DNA of 64,000 nt from Methylophilaceae bacterium (GCA_028823485.1 JAPKBG010000008.1:35363-99362); one strand, 5' to 3'. Positions 28,894 through 39,082 are shown, counted from the stretch's first letter. Made by a program: numbers and translations. Notes: generated from the sequence alone by a model not told the origin.

Positions 28894-29388
28894 TTAATCC
28901 CGGAAATTACCAAACTTCAATGGAAAATCAGTCACACTCTTTTTAACTAGCGCAATCGCATCTTGTAACAAATCACGTTTAGCGCCATTCACGCGCACAG
29001 TCTCACCTTGAATGCTAGCTTGCACTTTCATGCGGCTATCTTTAATTGTTTTCACAAGTCGCTTGGCTAAATCATTATCGATGCCATCTTTGATGACCAG
29101 CTCTTGCTTCACTTTATCGCCAGAAACGGTTTGCACGTCTTTGTGCTCTAAACGCTTAGCAGAGTCAGGCTCTTTCTTCTCCATCGCTGGCAGTAGAATG
29201 TCTTTCACTTGATCGAGCTGAAAATCGTTGTCGCCGTAAACTGTAATAACGAAATCTTTCTCGTTAAAATCCACTTTCGCAGATGTCCCTTTAAAGTCGT
29301 AGCGATTCCCCACTTGCTTAGACGTGGTGTCAATTGCGTTACTTAATGCAACTTTATCGACTTCTGATGTGATATCAAATGAAGGCAT
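28894..29388 (-). CDS. yajQ: YajQ family nucleotide-binding protein
   Basis: 164-residue cytoplasmic protein with tandem ferredoxin-like halves. Homologues bind nucleotides, tRNA or cyclic-di-GMP; in Xanthomonas the homologue is a c-di-GMP effector. The start MPSFDITSEVDKVALSNAID is the family N-terminus and is preceded by AAGGA at good spacing. An upstream in-frame extension to 29481 would add 31 hydrophobic residues and is rejected. It ends 8 bp before the entericidin-like frame begins. Confidence 0.93.
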   Translation of the reverse strand: MPSFDITSEVDKVALSNAIDTTSKQVGNRYDFKGTSAKVDFNEKDFVITVYGDNDFQLDQVKDILLPAMEKKEPDSAKRLEHKDVQTVSGDKVKQELVIKDGIDNDLAKRLVKTIKDSRMKVQASIQGETVRVNGAKRDLLQDAIALVKKSVTDFPLKFGNFRD

Positions 29389-29482
29389 AACAGTTCCTTT
29401 CCAATTTTTTATCTTACAAGCGATGATGCAGCAAGGCGTGAGCAAGGCAAGGGCTAACAACCCAGCCACATCGAGCATCAAC

Positions 29483-29794
29483 TTATTCGTAGTGACAGAC
29501 GTAGTCTAGTGTCTCTATTGTTTCTATTACGAAACTAGAATTCCCCGGCACAGCAAACTTATCGCCAGCTTCATAGGTTTTCCACTTATCCTGCCCTGCT
29601 TGCTTCACTTTGCAAACGCCATTATTGACTTCTATCAACTCTGGTGACTCAGTATTAAACTTCAACGTGCTCGGAAAAATAACGCCCAACGTATTACGGG
29701 TTCCATTTGGAAGTAATACCGTGTGGCTCACACATTTACCATCAAAGTAAATATTAGCTTTTTTCTTTACGCTTACATTATCAAATTGTGCCAT
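29483..29794 (-). CDS. ppnP: Pyrimidine/purine nucleoside phosphorylase (DUF1255)
   Basis: 103-residue single-domain cupin, the length of E. coli PpnP (YaiE). The family phosphorolyses diverse nucleosides to base and ribose 1-phosphate. The sequence runs from [23 protein letters not shown] to CHYE with typical [21 protein letters not shown] and [11 protein letters not shown] segments. It lies 95 bp upstream of yajQ and 105 bp downstream of leuB. Confidence 0.9.
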   Translation of the reverse strand: MAQFDNVSVKKKANIYFDGKCVSHTVLLPNGTRNTLGVIFPSTLKFNTESPELIEVNNGVCKVKQAGQDKWKTYEAGDKFAVPGNSSFVIETIETLDYVCHYE

Positions 29795-29899
29795 CCTTAA
29801 TTCTCCAAAGCTTTTATGTGTACTTCATTATCGCAGAAAAGCGACCGCTCGTAATACATAAAGTACGCACAATCGCTTTTAAATACTAACTAAACTGCC

Positions 29900-30967
29900 T
29901 TACATAGCTGCAACGATTTGATCACCCATTTCAGAGCATGACACTCTTTTCATGCCTTCTTCGAAAATATCGCCAGTACGGCAACCCGCAGCCAATACTT
30001 TCTTGATTGCATTTTCGATGCGAGTAGCGGCTTCTTCATTGTCAAAGCTATAACGCAACATCATCGCCACTGATAGTACAGTCGCAATAGGATTGGCTAA
30101 GTTTTGACCAGCAATATCAGGCGCTGAACCATGTGATGGCTCATACAAACCTTGCTTGCTTGAGTTTAATGAAGCTGAAGCCAACATGCCGATAGAGCCT
30201 GTGAGCATTGATGCTTCGTCAGACAAGATGTCACCAAAGATGTTACCAGTCACCATTACGTCAAACTGCTTAGGGTTGCGGATCAGTTGCATGGCAGCGT
30301 TATCGACGTACATATGACTCAATTCCACCTCTGGATACTCTTTCGCCACATCAATGACGATTTCTTTCCAGAACTCGGTTGTTTCTAATACGTTTGCTTT
30401 ATCAACTGAGCAAAGCTTTTTACTGCGCTTCATGGCAATATCAAATGCAACGTGTGCAATACGGCGCACTTCTGATTCGCTATACACCATCGTATTAAAG
30501 CCTTCACGCTCACCTGCTTCGTTAGTACGAATGCCACGTGGCTGACCAAAGTACACATCACCCGTTAATTCACGCACGATCATGATATCTAAACCTGCCA
30601 CCACTTCTGGCTTCAATGTAGAAGCGTTAGCTAGCTCTGGGTAAAGGTTAGCTGGACGTAGGTTGGCAAACAAACCCAAATCTTTACGAATCGCCAACAG
30701 ACCACGCTCTGGGCGTAATGGACGGTCTAGATTGTCATACTGAGGGCCGCCAACAGCACCAAGCAATATCGCATCAGCTGCACGGCAAATCTTTTGTGTA
30801 AATTCTGGGTATGGATGTCCGTACTCATCATAAGCCTGGCCACCTAAAGGTGCTTCAGTGAACTCCATTTCCATGCCTTCGTTTTTCAATACTTCTAACA
30901 CACGTAGTGCTTGTGTGACGATTTCCGGACCGATACCATCACCTGGTAAAACTGCAATTTTCATCAT
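29900..30967 (-). CDS. leuB: 3-isopropylmalate dehydrogenase
   Basis: Oxidises and decarboxylates 3-isopropylmalate in leucine synthesis with NAD. It is 355 residues. [15 protein letters not shown] opens the protein; [15 protein letters not shown] and the metal/substrate site [20 protein letters not shown] follow, then [15 protein letters not shown]. Two adjacent ATG codons open the gene and either could be used. It is separated from leuD by 135 bp that carry a 13-bp tandem repeat and a REP-like element. Confidence 0.96.
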   Translation of the reverse strand: MMKIAVLPGDGIGPEIVTQALRVLEVLKNEGMEMEFTEAPLGGQAYDEYGHPYPEFTQKICRAADAILLGAVGGPQYDNLDRPLRPERGLLAIRKDLGLFANLRPANLYPELANASTLKPEVVAGLDIMIVRELTGDVYFGQPRGIRTNEAGEREGFNTMVYSESEVRRIAHVAFDIAMKRSKKLCSVDKANVLETTEFWKEIVIDVAKEYPEVELSHMYVDNAAMQLIRNPKQFDVMVTGNIFGDILSDEASMLTGSIGMLASASLNSSKQGLYEPSHGSAPDIAGQNLANPIATVLSVAMMLRYSFDNEEAATRIENAIKKVLAAGCRTGDIFEEGMKRVSCSEMGDQIVAAM

Positions 30968-30983
30968 TTTGTATTTCCCATGT

Positions 30984-31035
30984 CTTTATTGATAAGCTTT
31001 ATTGATAAGCTTTATTGATAAGCTTTATTGATAAG
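30984..31035. repeat. Four perfect tandem copies of a 13-bp unit in the leuD-leuB spacer
   Basis: The unit CTTTATTGATAAG occurs four times head to tail without mismatch. Its ends (CTT and AAG) are complementary. It lies 20-70 bp upstream of leuB in the leader of that gene, so copy number could affect leuB expression. No protein is encoded. Confidence 0.95.
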
Positions 31036-31059
31036 GGGCGCGCATTGTTGCGCGTTCAC

Positions 31060-31093
31060 CCACACCCTAGCCCTCGTCCTAAAAGGGGAGGGA
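31060..31093. repeat. REP-like GC-rich palindromic element
   Basis: CCCTC (31071-31075) and GAGGG (31088-31092) flank a 12-base loop within an ACCCTAGCCCTC...AAAAGGGGAGGG context. It resembles dispersed intergenic repeats of proteobacteria. A second small inverted repeat, CGCGC/GCGCG, lies at about 31039-31054. It may also act as a transcript-end stabiliser after leuD. Confidence 0.45.
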
Positions 31094-31102
31094 ATATTTA
31101 GT

Positions 31103-31741
31103 TTATGTGAATAACCAAGGTTGCGTATCTTTGTGACCAACTTCGAATGCCTTGATTTTTTCTGCATGCATCAATGTCAAACCAATTTCATCCAAGCCAT
31201 TCAATAAGTTACGTTTTGATGTTTCATTCACTTCAAAACTGAATGACTCACCTGATGGCATGGTCACTGTTTGTGAAGGTAAATCCACATTGAGCTCATA
31301 GCCTTCAGTCGCTTCACACTCTTTAAACAATTGGTCGACTACTTCGGCGCTAGCCACAATCGGTAAAATACCGTTTTTAAAGCAGTTGTTATAAAAGATA
31401 TCCGCGAAGCTAGGCGCGATAATCACACGGAAGCCATAGTCATCAATCGCCCATGGCGCATGCTCACGGCTAGAACCACAACCGAAGTTTTCGCGAGCTA
31501 ACATGACTTGTGCACCCTTATAGCGTACTTGGTTCAGCACAAAATCTTGGTTTAGCGGTCTTTTGGTACAATCCATACCTGGCTCACCATAGTTGGTATA
31601 ACGCCACTCATCAAACAAGTAAGGGCCAAAACCAGTACGCTTGATTGATTTCAAAAACTGCTTAGGGATAATCGCGTCCGTGTCAACGTTAGCGCGATCC
31701 AATGGGCATGCTAGCCCAATAATTTGTGTAAATGCTTTCAT
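31103..31741 (-). CDS. leuD: 3-isopropylmalate dehydratase small subunit
   Basis: Aconitase swivel-domain subunit that works with LeuC to isomerise 2- to 3-isopropylmalate. It is 212 residues, with [19 protein letters not shown] near the start and the substrate-recognition stretch [20 protein letters not shown]. It lies 15 bp after leuC, consistent with coupled expression of the two subunits. Confidence 0.96.
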   Translation of the reverse strand: MKAFTQIIGLACPLDRANVDTDAIIPKQFLKSIKRTGFGPYLFDEWRYTNYGEPGMDCTKRPLNQDFVLNQVRYKGAQVMLARENFGCGSSREHAPWAIDDYGFRVIIAPSFADIFYNNCFKNGILPIVASAEVVDQLFKECEATEGYELNVDLPSQTVTMPSGESFSFEVNETSKRNLLNGLDEIGLTLMHAEKIKAFEVGHKDTQPWLFT

Positions 31742-31756
31742 GTTTATCTCCTTGCG

Positions 31757-33163
31757 TTAAACGTTACGAACGTCTACAAAATGACCTGCGATTGCTGCCG
31801 CAGCCGCCATCGCTGGGCTCACCAAATGCGTACGGCCACCTGGGCCCTGGCGACCTTCAAAGTTACGGTTTGAAGTTGAAGCACAACGCTCACCCGCACT
31901 TAGTCTGTCAGCATTCATCGCTAAACACATAGAACAACCTGGCTCACGCCATTCAAATCCAGCATCGGTAAAGATTTTATCCAAGCCATCTTCTTCAGCT
32001 TGGCGCTTCACAATGCCAGAACCTGGCACAACCATCGCTACACCAATATTGCTCGCGACTTTTTTACCTTTAGCAACAACTGCTGCGGCACGTAAATCTT
32101 CAATACGGGAGTTAGTGCAAGAACCAATAAACACTTTATCAAGCTTAATGTCTGTAATCAGTGTGTTTGCAGTTAAACCCATATATTTCAATGCATTTTC
32201 AATACTGGTGCGCTTAGTCGCGTCAGCTTCTTTTGCAGGATCGGGTACAGCAGCGCCAATTGGCAACACTTGCTCAGGCGATGTACCCCAAGTCACTTGT
32301 GGCTGAATATCAGTGCCATCTAATTCAATCACTGCATCAAAGTCAGCATCTTCATCTGAATGCAGTGTATTCCAGTACTTCACAGCCGCACCCCACTGGT
32401 CAGCGTTAGGTGCATATTGCTTACCCTTTAGATATTCTTCTGTTTTCTCGTCTGGTGCCATGATGCCAGCGCGTGCGCCCGCTTCAATCGCCATATTACA
32501 AATCGTCATACGGCCTTCCATGGATAAAGCACGAATCACTTCGCCAGCAAATTCAATCGCATAACCAGTACCACCAGCAGTACCTGTAATACCAATCACT
32601 GCTAAAGCCACATCTTTTGCCGTGATACCAACGCCAAGCTTGCCGCCCACTTTCACCAACATGCTTTTTGATTTTTTAGCGCTCAATGTTTGCGTCGCCA
32701 TCACGTGCTCTACTTCTGAGGTACCGATTCCGTGTGCTAACGCACCGAAAGCACCGTGAGTAGACGTATGGCTATCACCGCACACCACGGTCATACCAGG
32801 CAAGGTTGTACCGTGCTCAGGACCAATGACGTGAATAATGCCTTGGTTTTTATCTTTAAACGGGAAGTAGACTAAAGAACCAAACTCTTTAATGTTTTTG
32901 TCTAAGGTATCCACCTGCAATTTAGAAACAGGATCTTCGATGCCTTTATCCCAGTTTTGTGTTGGCGTGTTGTGATCTGGGTTAGCCACGATCGTATTAT
33001 TACGCCAAAGCTTACGACCAGCGATACGCAAGCCTTCAAAAGCTTGAGGACTTGTCACTTCATGCACTAAATGACGGTCAATATAAATAAGACTCGTACC
33101 ATCACTATCTTGATGAACTAAATGCGAGTCCCATAATTTATCGTAAAGCGTTTTCCCAGCCAT
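31757..33163 (-). CDS. leuC: 3-isopropylmalate dehydratase large subunit
   Basis: Aconitase-family catalytic subunit carrying a [4Fe-4S] cluster. It is 468 residues. Cluster ligands are in [16 protein letters not shown] and in [42 protein letters not shown] is also diagnostic. An AGGAG ribosome-binding site precedes the ATG. It is the first gene of leuCDB. Its promoter region is shared with a divergent Xre-type regulator, and a perfect palindrome lies between them. Confidence 0.97.
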   Translation of the reverse strand: MAGKTLYDKLWDSHLVHQDSDGTSLIYIDRHLVHEVTSPQAFEGLRIAGRKLWRNNTIVANPDHNTPTQNWDKGIEDPVSKLQVDTLDKNIKEFGSLVYFPFKDKNQGIIHVIGPEHGTTLPGMTVVCGDSHTSTHGAFGALAHGIGTSEVEHVMATQTLSAKKSKSMLVKVGGKLGVGITAKDVALAVIGITGTAGGTGYAIEFAGEVIRALSMEGRMTICNMAIEAGARAGIMAPDEKTEEYLKGKQYAPNADQWGAAVKYWNTLHSDEDADFDAVIELDGTDIQPQVTWGTSPEQVLPIGAAVPDPAKEADATKRTSIENALKYMGLTANTLITDIKLDKVFIGSCTNSRIEDLRAAAVVAKGKKVASNIGVAMVVPGSGIVKRQAEEDGLDKIFTDAGFEWREPGCSMCLAMNADRLSAGERCASTSNRNFEGRQGPGGRTHLVSPAMAAAAAIAGHFVDVRNV

Positions 33164-33217
33164 GACAGCTCCTTTTTTTCATTACTATTTAAATGATATT
33201 AATTTTCTATTGACGCC

Positions 33218-33246
33218 ATGATAACCACTTTTTAATACCCTAACAA
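33218..33246 (-). promoter_or_regulatory. Putative sigma-70 promoter of leuC
   Basis: TTGTTA (33246-33241), 17-bp spacer, TATCAT (33223-33218), leaving a leader of about 50 nt before leuC. It is adjacent to the palindrome at 33255-33270, which would sit just upstream of the -35 element. Confidence 0.5.
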
Positions 33247-33254
33247 GAATATAG

Positions 33255-33270
33255 TTTATACTGGTATAAA
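33255..33270. promoter_or_regulatory. Perfect palindrome in the leuC/regulator intergenic region (candidate operator)
   Basis: TTTATACTGGTATAAA consists of 7-bp arms around a 2-bp centre. It lies 28 bp upstream of the regulator start codon and immediately upstream of the putative leuC -35 box. Binding here could autoregulate the regulator and influence leuC. No direct evidence of binding. Confidence 0.5.
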
Positions 33271-33297
33271 TGATAATAGACTACAAGAGAATTTGTC

Positions 33298-34098
33298 ATG
33301 GTAGTGATTGATAAAAGACGTAAAGAATTGGGTGAGTTTTTACAAGCCATTCGCAAGCGCGGCACACCAGAAGAATTTGGCTTTCCTAGTGGGGCAAGGC
33401 GACGTGTAAAAGGGCTGCGCCGCGAAGAAGTCGCGCAATTGGCTGGCATCAGTGCCACTTGGTATACGTGGATCGAACAAGGCCGTGATGTAAATATGTC
33501 TGCCGATGCTTTAGTGCGCATGGCACAAGCGCTGAAACTCACCAGAACAGAACGCGCTTATTTATTTGACATAGCTGGCCGGCGTGACCCACAAGGCCAT
33601 GTGCCTGAGGAAGATTTAGCCTCTAACTCACTCACCACTTTGCTCAAAGATATCCATGTACCCGCTTATGTACTAGGTCGTACATGGAATATATTGGCAT
33701 GGAATGCACAAGCAGAAACCTTGTTCGGTGATTGGCTAGGAACCGAAGAAAGTGCCATTGCACCCAACTTACTTCGCTTAGTGTTTACCCACTCAAATGC
33801 CAAACAATTCTTGATGGACTGGGAAACGCGTGGTCGTCGTTTAGTCGCTGAGTTTAGAGCAGATTGTCGTAGTCGTTTGGAGGAGGTTGAATTGCAAAGC
33901 TTAGTTACAGAGTTATCTAAAGCCAGCAGTGAGTTTGAACAATTTTGGAAGCAGCATGATGTACTAGAACGCCAAGGTGGATTGCGAGCGTTTAATCATC
34001 CTCAATTAGGTTTATTGACCTATCAACAAGTCACTATGCGGCCAGTCGATCAAGAGCAACTAAAATTAGTCATGCTCTCGCCCACTAGCAAAGCTTAG
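33298..34098 (+). CDS. Xre-type helix-turn-helix regulator with MmyB-like ligand domain
   Basis: 266 residues. The N-terminal HTH (about 1-85) shows GLRREEVAQLAGISATWYTWIEQGRDVNMSADALVRMAQAL, the motif typical of the MmyB/HTH_31 family. The C-terminal half (about 105-260, VPAYVLGRTWNILAWNAQAETLFGDW) is the PAS-like MmyB ligand-binding domain, thought to sense a fatty-acid-like or other small molecule. It is divergent from leuC with a palindrome between. It converges on cimA with a 4-bp overlap of the gene ends. Target genes are unknown; leuC is a candidate from location only. Confidence 0.85.
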   Translation: MVVIDKRRKELGEFLQAIRKRGTPEEFGFPSGARRRVKGLRREEVAQLAGISATWYTWIEQGRDVNMSADALVRMAQALKLTRTERAYLFDIAGRRDPQGHVPEEDLASNSLTTLLKDIHVPAYVLGRTWNILAWNAQAETLFGDWLGTEESAIAPNLLRLVFTHSNAKQFLMDWETRGRRLVAEFRADCRSRLEEVELQSLVTELSKASSEFEQFWKQHDVLERQGGLRAFNHPQLGLLTYQQVTMRPVDQEQLKLVMLSPTSKA

Positions 34099-35663
34099 TC
34101 AGTATCGCGCATTAACTTATATTCAATCGCATCTTGCAACGCAATCCATGACGCTTCAATAATGTCCGTTGAAACACCAGTCGTACTCCAACTACTTTTG
34201 GCATCAGAAGACTCAATAATGACGCGTACTTTAGCCGCAGTGGCTAAGTTGGAATCCAACACGCGCACCTTATAATCAGTCAGCTTTACTTCTTTAATTG
34301 CAGGGTAGATTTCTCTCAGCGCATTACGCATGGCTCTATCTAATGCATCAACAGGTCCATCTCCTTCAGCTTCAGCATTCACCGTTTCACTATTTACAAG
34401 AAACGACACAATGGCTTTTGAGTTACTTTCGCCTAGGCCTGGCTCTTTAATACTGATATTGTATTTTACAAGCTTAAAGTAGGTTTGGCTTTTGCCTAAC
34501 AATTGACGTACACGCACATCGAACGACTGCTCTGCATTTTCGAACTGGTATCCTTCGTGCTCAAGTGCTTTTAGATGCTCCAGCACACGCTTGGTATCAT
34601 CAGACTCCTTAGTTAACGAAGGATCCACCTCTTGCAGCTTCGCCAGCAACGCGCTTCTACCAGCCACCTCAGAAACCAAGGTATGGCGCTCATTACCCAC
34701 TTGTGATGGCTCAATATGTTCGTATGAAATCGGGTTTTTATTCACCGCATCAATATGCATGCCGCCCTTATGCGAAAAGGCATCACTGCCGACATAAGGT
34801 GCTTTTTCATTAAAGGGCACGCCACCAATTTCACTCACAAATTTTGAAACAGTAGTCAAATTGACCATTTGCGAAGCGGGAATACAGTCCATGCCTAATT
34901 TCAGCTGCACATTGGGAATAATAGAACTCAGATTAGCGTTACCACAACGCTCACCGATACCATTGATTGTACCTTGCACCTGCACAGCTCCAGCTTTCAC
35001 TGCAGCGATTGAATTGGCCACTGCCATCTCACAGTCATTATGACAATGAATGCCCACTTGCGTACCGAAAGCTTCAACCACCTTTTGTGTGAGCTGAAAT
35101 ACTTCTTCAGGGAAGGTGCCGCCATTGGTATCACATAAACAAAGCACATCAGCCCCAGCATCAGCGGCGGCTTTTAATGATAGCATGGCATAGTCAGCGT
35201 TAGCCTTATAGCCATCAAAGAAATGCTCTGCATCAAATACCACTTCTTTGCCCTGTTGTTTGAGATAAGCGATAGTATCGCTAATCATGGCTAGATTTTC
35301 TTCTAGCTTGGTACGTAGAATATCAGTGACTTGATAATCCCAGCTCTTACCGAAAATAGCGACGGCTTCTGTATTCGCACTCAGTAGTGATTTCAAATTG
35401 TGATCATCAGCTGCCTTAATACCAATCTTGCGCGTACTACCAAAAGCAATAATTTTGGCATGCTTAAGGTTTAACTCTGATACACGTTCAAAAAAAGCCA
35501 AGTCTTTTGGATTAGAACCAGGGTTACCCGCTTCGATATAGCTAACACCTAAATTATCCAGCTGCTGAACAACTTTGAGCTTATCTTCGACCGTAAATGA
35601 AACACCCTGCGCCTGTGCTCCATCGCGCAGAGTTGAATCGTAAGCAATGACCTTCTTAGACAT
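34095..35663 (-). CDS. cimA: Citramalate synthase
   Basis: Condenses pyruvate and acetyl-CoA to (R)-citramalate, feeding isoleucine synthesis without threonine deaminase; the later steps use LeuCDB. It is 522 residues of the DRE-TIM metallolyase superfamily: YDSTLRDGAQAQGVSFT at the start, HCHNDCEMAVANSIAAV, the NGIGERCGNANL loop, and a C-terminal LeuA-type regulatory dimer domain (about 390-515). It is the long CimA type (family near 500-540 residues) rather than 2-isopropylmalate synthase or homocitrate synthase. It lies 5 bp downstream of argG. Confidence 0.9.
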   Translation of the reverse strand: MSKKVIAYDSTLRDGAQAQGVSFTVEDKLKVVQQLDNLGVSYIEAGNPGSNPKDLAFFERVSELNLKHAKIIAFGSTRKIGIKAADDHNLKSLLSANTEAVAIFGKSWDYQVTDILRTKLEENLAMISDTIAYLKQQGKEVVFDAEHFFDGYKANADYAMLSLKAAADAGADVLCLCDTNGGTFPEEVFQLTQKVVEAFGTQVGIHCHNDCEMAVANSIAAVKAGAVQVQGTINGIGERCGNANLSSIIPNVQLKLGMDCIPASQMVNLTTVSKFVSEIGGVPFNEKAPYVGSDAFSHKGGMHIDAVNKNPISYEHIEPSQVGNERHTLVSEVAGRSALLAKLQEVDPSLTKESDDTKRVLEHLKALEHEGYQFENAEQSFDVRVRQLLGKSQTYFKLVKYNISIKEPGLGESNSKAIVSFLVNSETVNAEAEGDGPVDALDRAMRNALREIYPAIKEVKLTDYKVRVLDSNLATAAKVRVIIESSDAKSSWSTTGVSTDIIEASWIALQDAIEYKLMRDTD

Positions 35664-35668
35664 TGTTG

Positions 35669-36889
35669 TTATTTAGGCGTTCTGAATTTTGCAGCAATGC
35701 GCAATCTCAACGCATTAAGCTTAATAAAGCCAGCTGCATCCAGGTGGTCATAAGCGCCACCATCTTCTTCAAATGATGCAATATTAGAATCAAACAACGA
35801 GTCTGTTTTACTATCGCGACTGACAACCGTTACACTGCCTTTAAACAATTTTACGCGTACCCAGCCATTCACATGCTCTTGTGTATGATCAATTAGTGTT
35901 TGCAATGCAACACGCTCAGGACTCCACCAGTAGCCGTTATAAATCAACGTTGCATATTTTGGCATGAGTTCATCTTTCAAATGCGCTACTTCACGGTCTA
36001 AAGTAACGCTTTCAATACCACGATGAGCTTTAAGCATAATCGTGCCGCCAGGTGTTTCGTAGCAGCCACGTGCTTTCATCCCAACATAACGGTTTTCAAC
36101 CAAATCTAAGCGGCCAATGCCGTGTTTGCTGCCAAGGCGGTTCAATTCAGCCAACACTTCATGCGCTTTCATGGCTTTACCATTCAACGCAACGATGTCA
36201 CCTTTTTGATACTCGATGTCTACGTACTCAGCTTCGTTTGGTGCATTTTCTGGACTGGTTGTCCAAAGCCACATACTCTCTTCCGCTTCAGCAGAAGGCT
36301 CTTCTAAATGACGGCCTTCATAAGAAATATGCAATAAGTTAGCATCCATAGAATAAGGGCTGCCACCTTGCTTATGTTTTTGATCGACTTCAATGCCATG
36401 TTTTTCAGCATAAGTCATGAGTTTTTCGCGGCTTAACAAATCCCACTCACGCCATGGCGCGATGATTTTAATGTCTGGATTTAGTGCATAAGCACCTAGT
36501 TCAAAACGGACTTGGTCGTTACCTTTACCCGTCGCGCCATGCGATACCGCATCCGCATTAGTTTCTGCAGCAATTTCAATTAAACGCTTAGAAATCAATG
36601 GACGGGCAATCGACGTACCCAACAAATATTCGCCTTCGTAGATGGCATTAGCCCGAAACATTGGGAAGACAAAATCGCGGACAAACTCTTCTCGCAAATC
36701 GTCAATATAAATATCTTTAATACCTGCTGCGGCAGCTTTCGCACGTGCTGGCTCTAGCTCCTCACCCTGACCTAAGTCGGCAGTAAAGGTGACCACCTCT
36801 GCTTGATAGGTATCTTGCAACCATTTCAAAATAACAGACGTATCCAACCCACCTGAATAAGCCAATATCACTTTTTTCACATCACTCAT
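35669..36889 (-). CDS. argG: Argininosuccinate synthase
   Basis: Ligates citrulline and aspartate with ATP, the penultimate arginine step. It is 406 residues. The pyrophosphatase loop [15 protein letters not shown] (Ser12-Ser18 core) opens the protein, with [18 protein letters not shown] and [16 protein letters not shown] further on. It is the common bacterial type 1 length. It follows argF by 27 bp, forming argD-argF-argG-cimA on the minus strand. Confidence 0.96.
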   Translation of the reverse strand: MSDVKKVILAYSGGLDTSVILKWLQDTYQAEVVTFTADLGQGEELEPARAKAAAAGIKDIYIDDLREEFVRDFVFPMFRANAIYEGEYLLGTSIARPLISKRLIEIAAETNADAVSHGATGKGNDQVRFELGAYALNPDIKIIAPWREWDLLSREKLMTYAEKHGIEVDQKHKQGGSPYSMDANLLHISYEGRHLEEPSAEAEESMWLWTTSPENAPNEAEYVDIEYQKGDIVALNGKAMKAHEVLAELNRLGSKHGIGRLDLVENRYVGMKARGCYETPGGTIMLKAHRGIESVTLDREVAHLKDELMPKYATLIYNGYWWSPERVALQTLIDHTQEHVNGWVRVKLFKGSVTVVSRDSKTDSLFDSNIASFEEDGGAYDHLDAAGFIKLNALRLRIAAKFRTPK

Positions 36890-36916
36890 TTTTTAATGAC
36901 CTTAAATTAAACCTAA

Positions 36917-37831
36917 TTAAATCTTACCTAATACCAAATATTCCATTAATGCTTTTTGCACATGTAATCTGTTTTCTGCTTCGTCCCAAACCACTGACTG
37001 CTCACCGTCAATGACTCCGGTTGTCACTTCTTCACCGCGATGCGCAGGTAAGCAATGCATAAATAACGCATCTTTATTCGCCACCGTCATTATCTCTTCA
37101 TCGACGCACCAGTCAGAAAAGTCTTTAAGTCGTACTTCATTTTCCGCTTCAAAGCCCATGCTCGTCCATACATCTGTCGTCACCAAGTCAGCGCCTTTTG
37201 CGGCTTCCATCGGATCTTCAAACACAGTAAATGCTTTATTATTGTCCAAGTCAGCTAACTCAGGATCAAGCGGATAGCCTGGTGGTGTTGAGATATTAAC
37301 GTGGAAGCCGAGCAGCTCAGCGGCTTGTAACCACGTGTAGCTCATATTATTGGCATCACCAATCCAAGCCACTGTTTTACCTGCAATTGAGCCACGTTGC
37401 TCAATGTAGGTAAAGATATCAGCCAAAATCTGACAAGGGTGATATTGATTCGTTAAACCATTAATCACTGGCACACGCGAGTTGGCTGCGAAGCGCTCAA
37501 TCAGGCTTTGCTCAAACGTACGAATCATCACCACATCAGACATGCGTGAAATCACTTGCGCAGCATCTTCTACTGGTTCGCCGCGACCTAATTGCGAGTC
37601 ACGCGTATTCAAGTAAATCGCCGCGCCGCCCAATTGGTGCATGCCTGCTTCAAAAGACAAGCGCGTACGAGTGCTCGCCTTTTCAAAAATCATCACCAAG
37701 GTACGATCCTCTAAGGGCCAGTATTTTTTGTAACCCTTAAACTGCGCTTTAATCCAAGCAGTTCGCTCAAATACATAGTTAATCTCTTCCGTGCTGAGAT
37801 CATTAAACTGCAAATAATGTTTAATACTCAT
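36917..37831 (-). CDS. argF: Ornithine carbamoyltransferase
   Basis: Makes citrulline from ornithine and carbamoyl phosphate. It is 304 residues. The carbamoyl phosphate motif EKASTRTRLSFEAG, the HPCQILAD motif, and the ornithine-side MHCLPAHRGEEV (catalytic Cys and His) are intact. It is the anabolic type by length and context between argD and argG, with 33 bp to argD. Confidence 0.96.
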   Translation of the reverse strand: MSIKHYLQFNDLSTEEINYVFERTAWIKAQFKGYKKYWPLEDRTLVMIFEKASTRTRLSFEAGMHQLGGAAIYLNTRDSQLGRGEPVEDAAQVISRMSDVVMIRTFEQSLIERFAANSRVPVINGLTNQYHPCQILADIFTYIEQRGSIAGKTVAWIGDANNMSYTWLQAAELLGFHVNISTPPGYPLDPELADLDNNKAFTVFEDPMEAAKGADLVTTDVWTSMGFEAENEVRLKDFSDWCVDEEIMTVANKDALFMHCLPAHRGEEVTTGVIDGEQSVVWDEAENRLHVQKALMEYLVLGKI

Positions 37832-37864
37832 AATTTATTACCCATAGAATTCAGCTTTCTTAAC

Positions 37865-39061
37865 TTAAGCTGCTTTTAAGCTGCTTTTAATAAAGTGTTC
37901 GACGACTGTTGCCAAGCGATTAACCAGCTCTTGCGCCTCTTCTTGATTAATCACTAATGGCGGCAATAAGCGAATCACTTTATCTGCGGTCACATTAATC
38001 AGTAGTTTGTTATCCAGTGCCAACTTCACCAGCTCAGCACAAGGCCTATCTAATTCAACGCCAATCATCAAACCCGCATGGCGGATATTCACGATGGCAT
38101 CATTACCTTCAAATGCCGCAGCCAATTGCTGGTGAATAAAATCACCCATGGCTTGTGCGTTTTCACGTAACTTTTGCTTTTCGATGATTGCTAGCGTCGT
38201 TGAACCTGCTTTGGTTGCAAATGGGTTGCCGCCGAAAGTAGAACCATGCTTGCCTGGTTTTAATACCTCAGCAGCCACACCCTTCGCCAAACAAGCGCCA
38301 ATTGGTACGCCTGAACCTAATCCTTTTGCTAAAGCCATGGTATCTGGCATCACATCGGTATGCTGAAAGGCAAACCAAGTACCCGTACGCGCAATACCAC
38401 TTTGCACCTCGTCTATCATCAACAACCATTCGTTGTCATCGCAAATTTGACGTAAGGCGTTCATATAGCCATTCATGTCGGCAGGCACTTGTATGCCACC
38501 CTCGCCCTGCACAGGCTCGACCAAAATAGCGATCACGTTATTCTTACGCGCAGCTACTTGCTTGACTGCATCGACATCGTCAAATGGCACACGCACAAAA
38601 CCACTCACCAGCGGTTCAAAGCCAGCCTGTGCTTTGCGGCTACCCGTTGCAGAAAGCGTGGCTAAGGTACGGCCATGAAAAGATTGTTCCATCACAATGA
38701 TTTCAGGATTCTCGATCCCTTTGTTATGCGCATAGAGTCTAGCTAGCTTAATCTGCGCTTCATTGGCTTCGCAGCCCGAGTTACAGAAAAACACGCTATC
38801 CATGCCCGAAATCTCAGCCAGCTTATCGGCCAAGGCTTCTTGCTCGACAATATGATATAAGTTAGAAACATGCATCAATGTCGCCGCTTGCTCGCTAATC
38901 GCTTTCACAAAATCAGGATGTGAGTGGCCTAAGCCAGTCACGGCAATGCCAGATAATGCATCAAGGTATTTTTCACCCTTGTCATCCCATAGCCATACGC
39001 CCTCACCCTTTACAAAAGTGACTGGCAACCTGCTATATGTGTTCATTACATGTTGCGACAT
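37865..39061 (-). CDS. argD: Acetylornithine aminotransferase
   Basis: PLP class III aminotransferase acting in arginine synthesis; related enzymes also serve in lysine synthesis as succinyl-DAP transaminase. It is 398 residues. MNTYSRLPVTFVKGEGVWLWDD, FFCNSGCEANEAQIKLAR, LLMIDEVQSGIARTGTWFAF and the PLP lysine in MALAKGLGSGVPIGA are visible. The ArgD identity is supported by neighbouring argF and argG. The leader contains a hairpin followed by a T-rich run (39083-39110). Confidence 0.93.
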   Translation of the reverse strand: MSQHVMNTYSRLPVTFVKGEGVWLWDDKGEKYLDALSGIAVTGLGHSHPDFVKAISEQAATLMHVSNLYHIVEQEALADKLAEISGMDSVFFCNSGCEANEAQIKLARLYAHNKGIENPEIIVMEQSFHGRTLATLSATGSRKAQAGFEPLVSGFVRVPFDDVDAVKQVAARKNNVIAILVEPVQGEGGIQVPADMNGYMNALRQICDDNEWLLMIDEVQSGIARTGTWFAFQHTDVMPDTMALAKGLGSGVPIGACLAKGVAAEVLKPGKHGSTFGGNPFATKAGSTTLAIIEKQKLRENAQAMGDFIHQQLAAAFEGNDAIVNIRHAGLMIGVELDRPCAELVKLALDNKLLINVTADKVIRLLPPLVINQEEAQELVNRLATVVEHFIKSSLKAA

Positions 39062-39082
39062 ACCATTCCAATAAAGCTAAAA

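Noticed and set aside
29389..29481. N-terminal hydrophobic extension of YajQ that could be read as a membrane anchor
   Set aside because: The family N-terminus and a good ribosome-binding site are at 29388; the upstream segment has neither and begins with TTG.
30984..31035. Possible CRISPR-like array
   Set aside because: The units are 13 bp, directly abutting with no spacers and no cas genes nearby.
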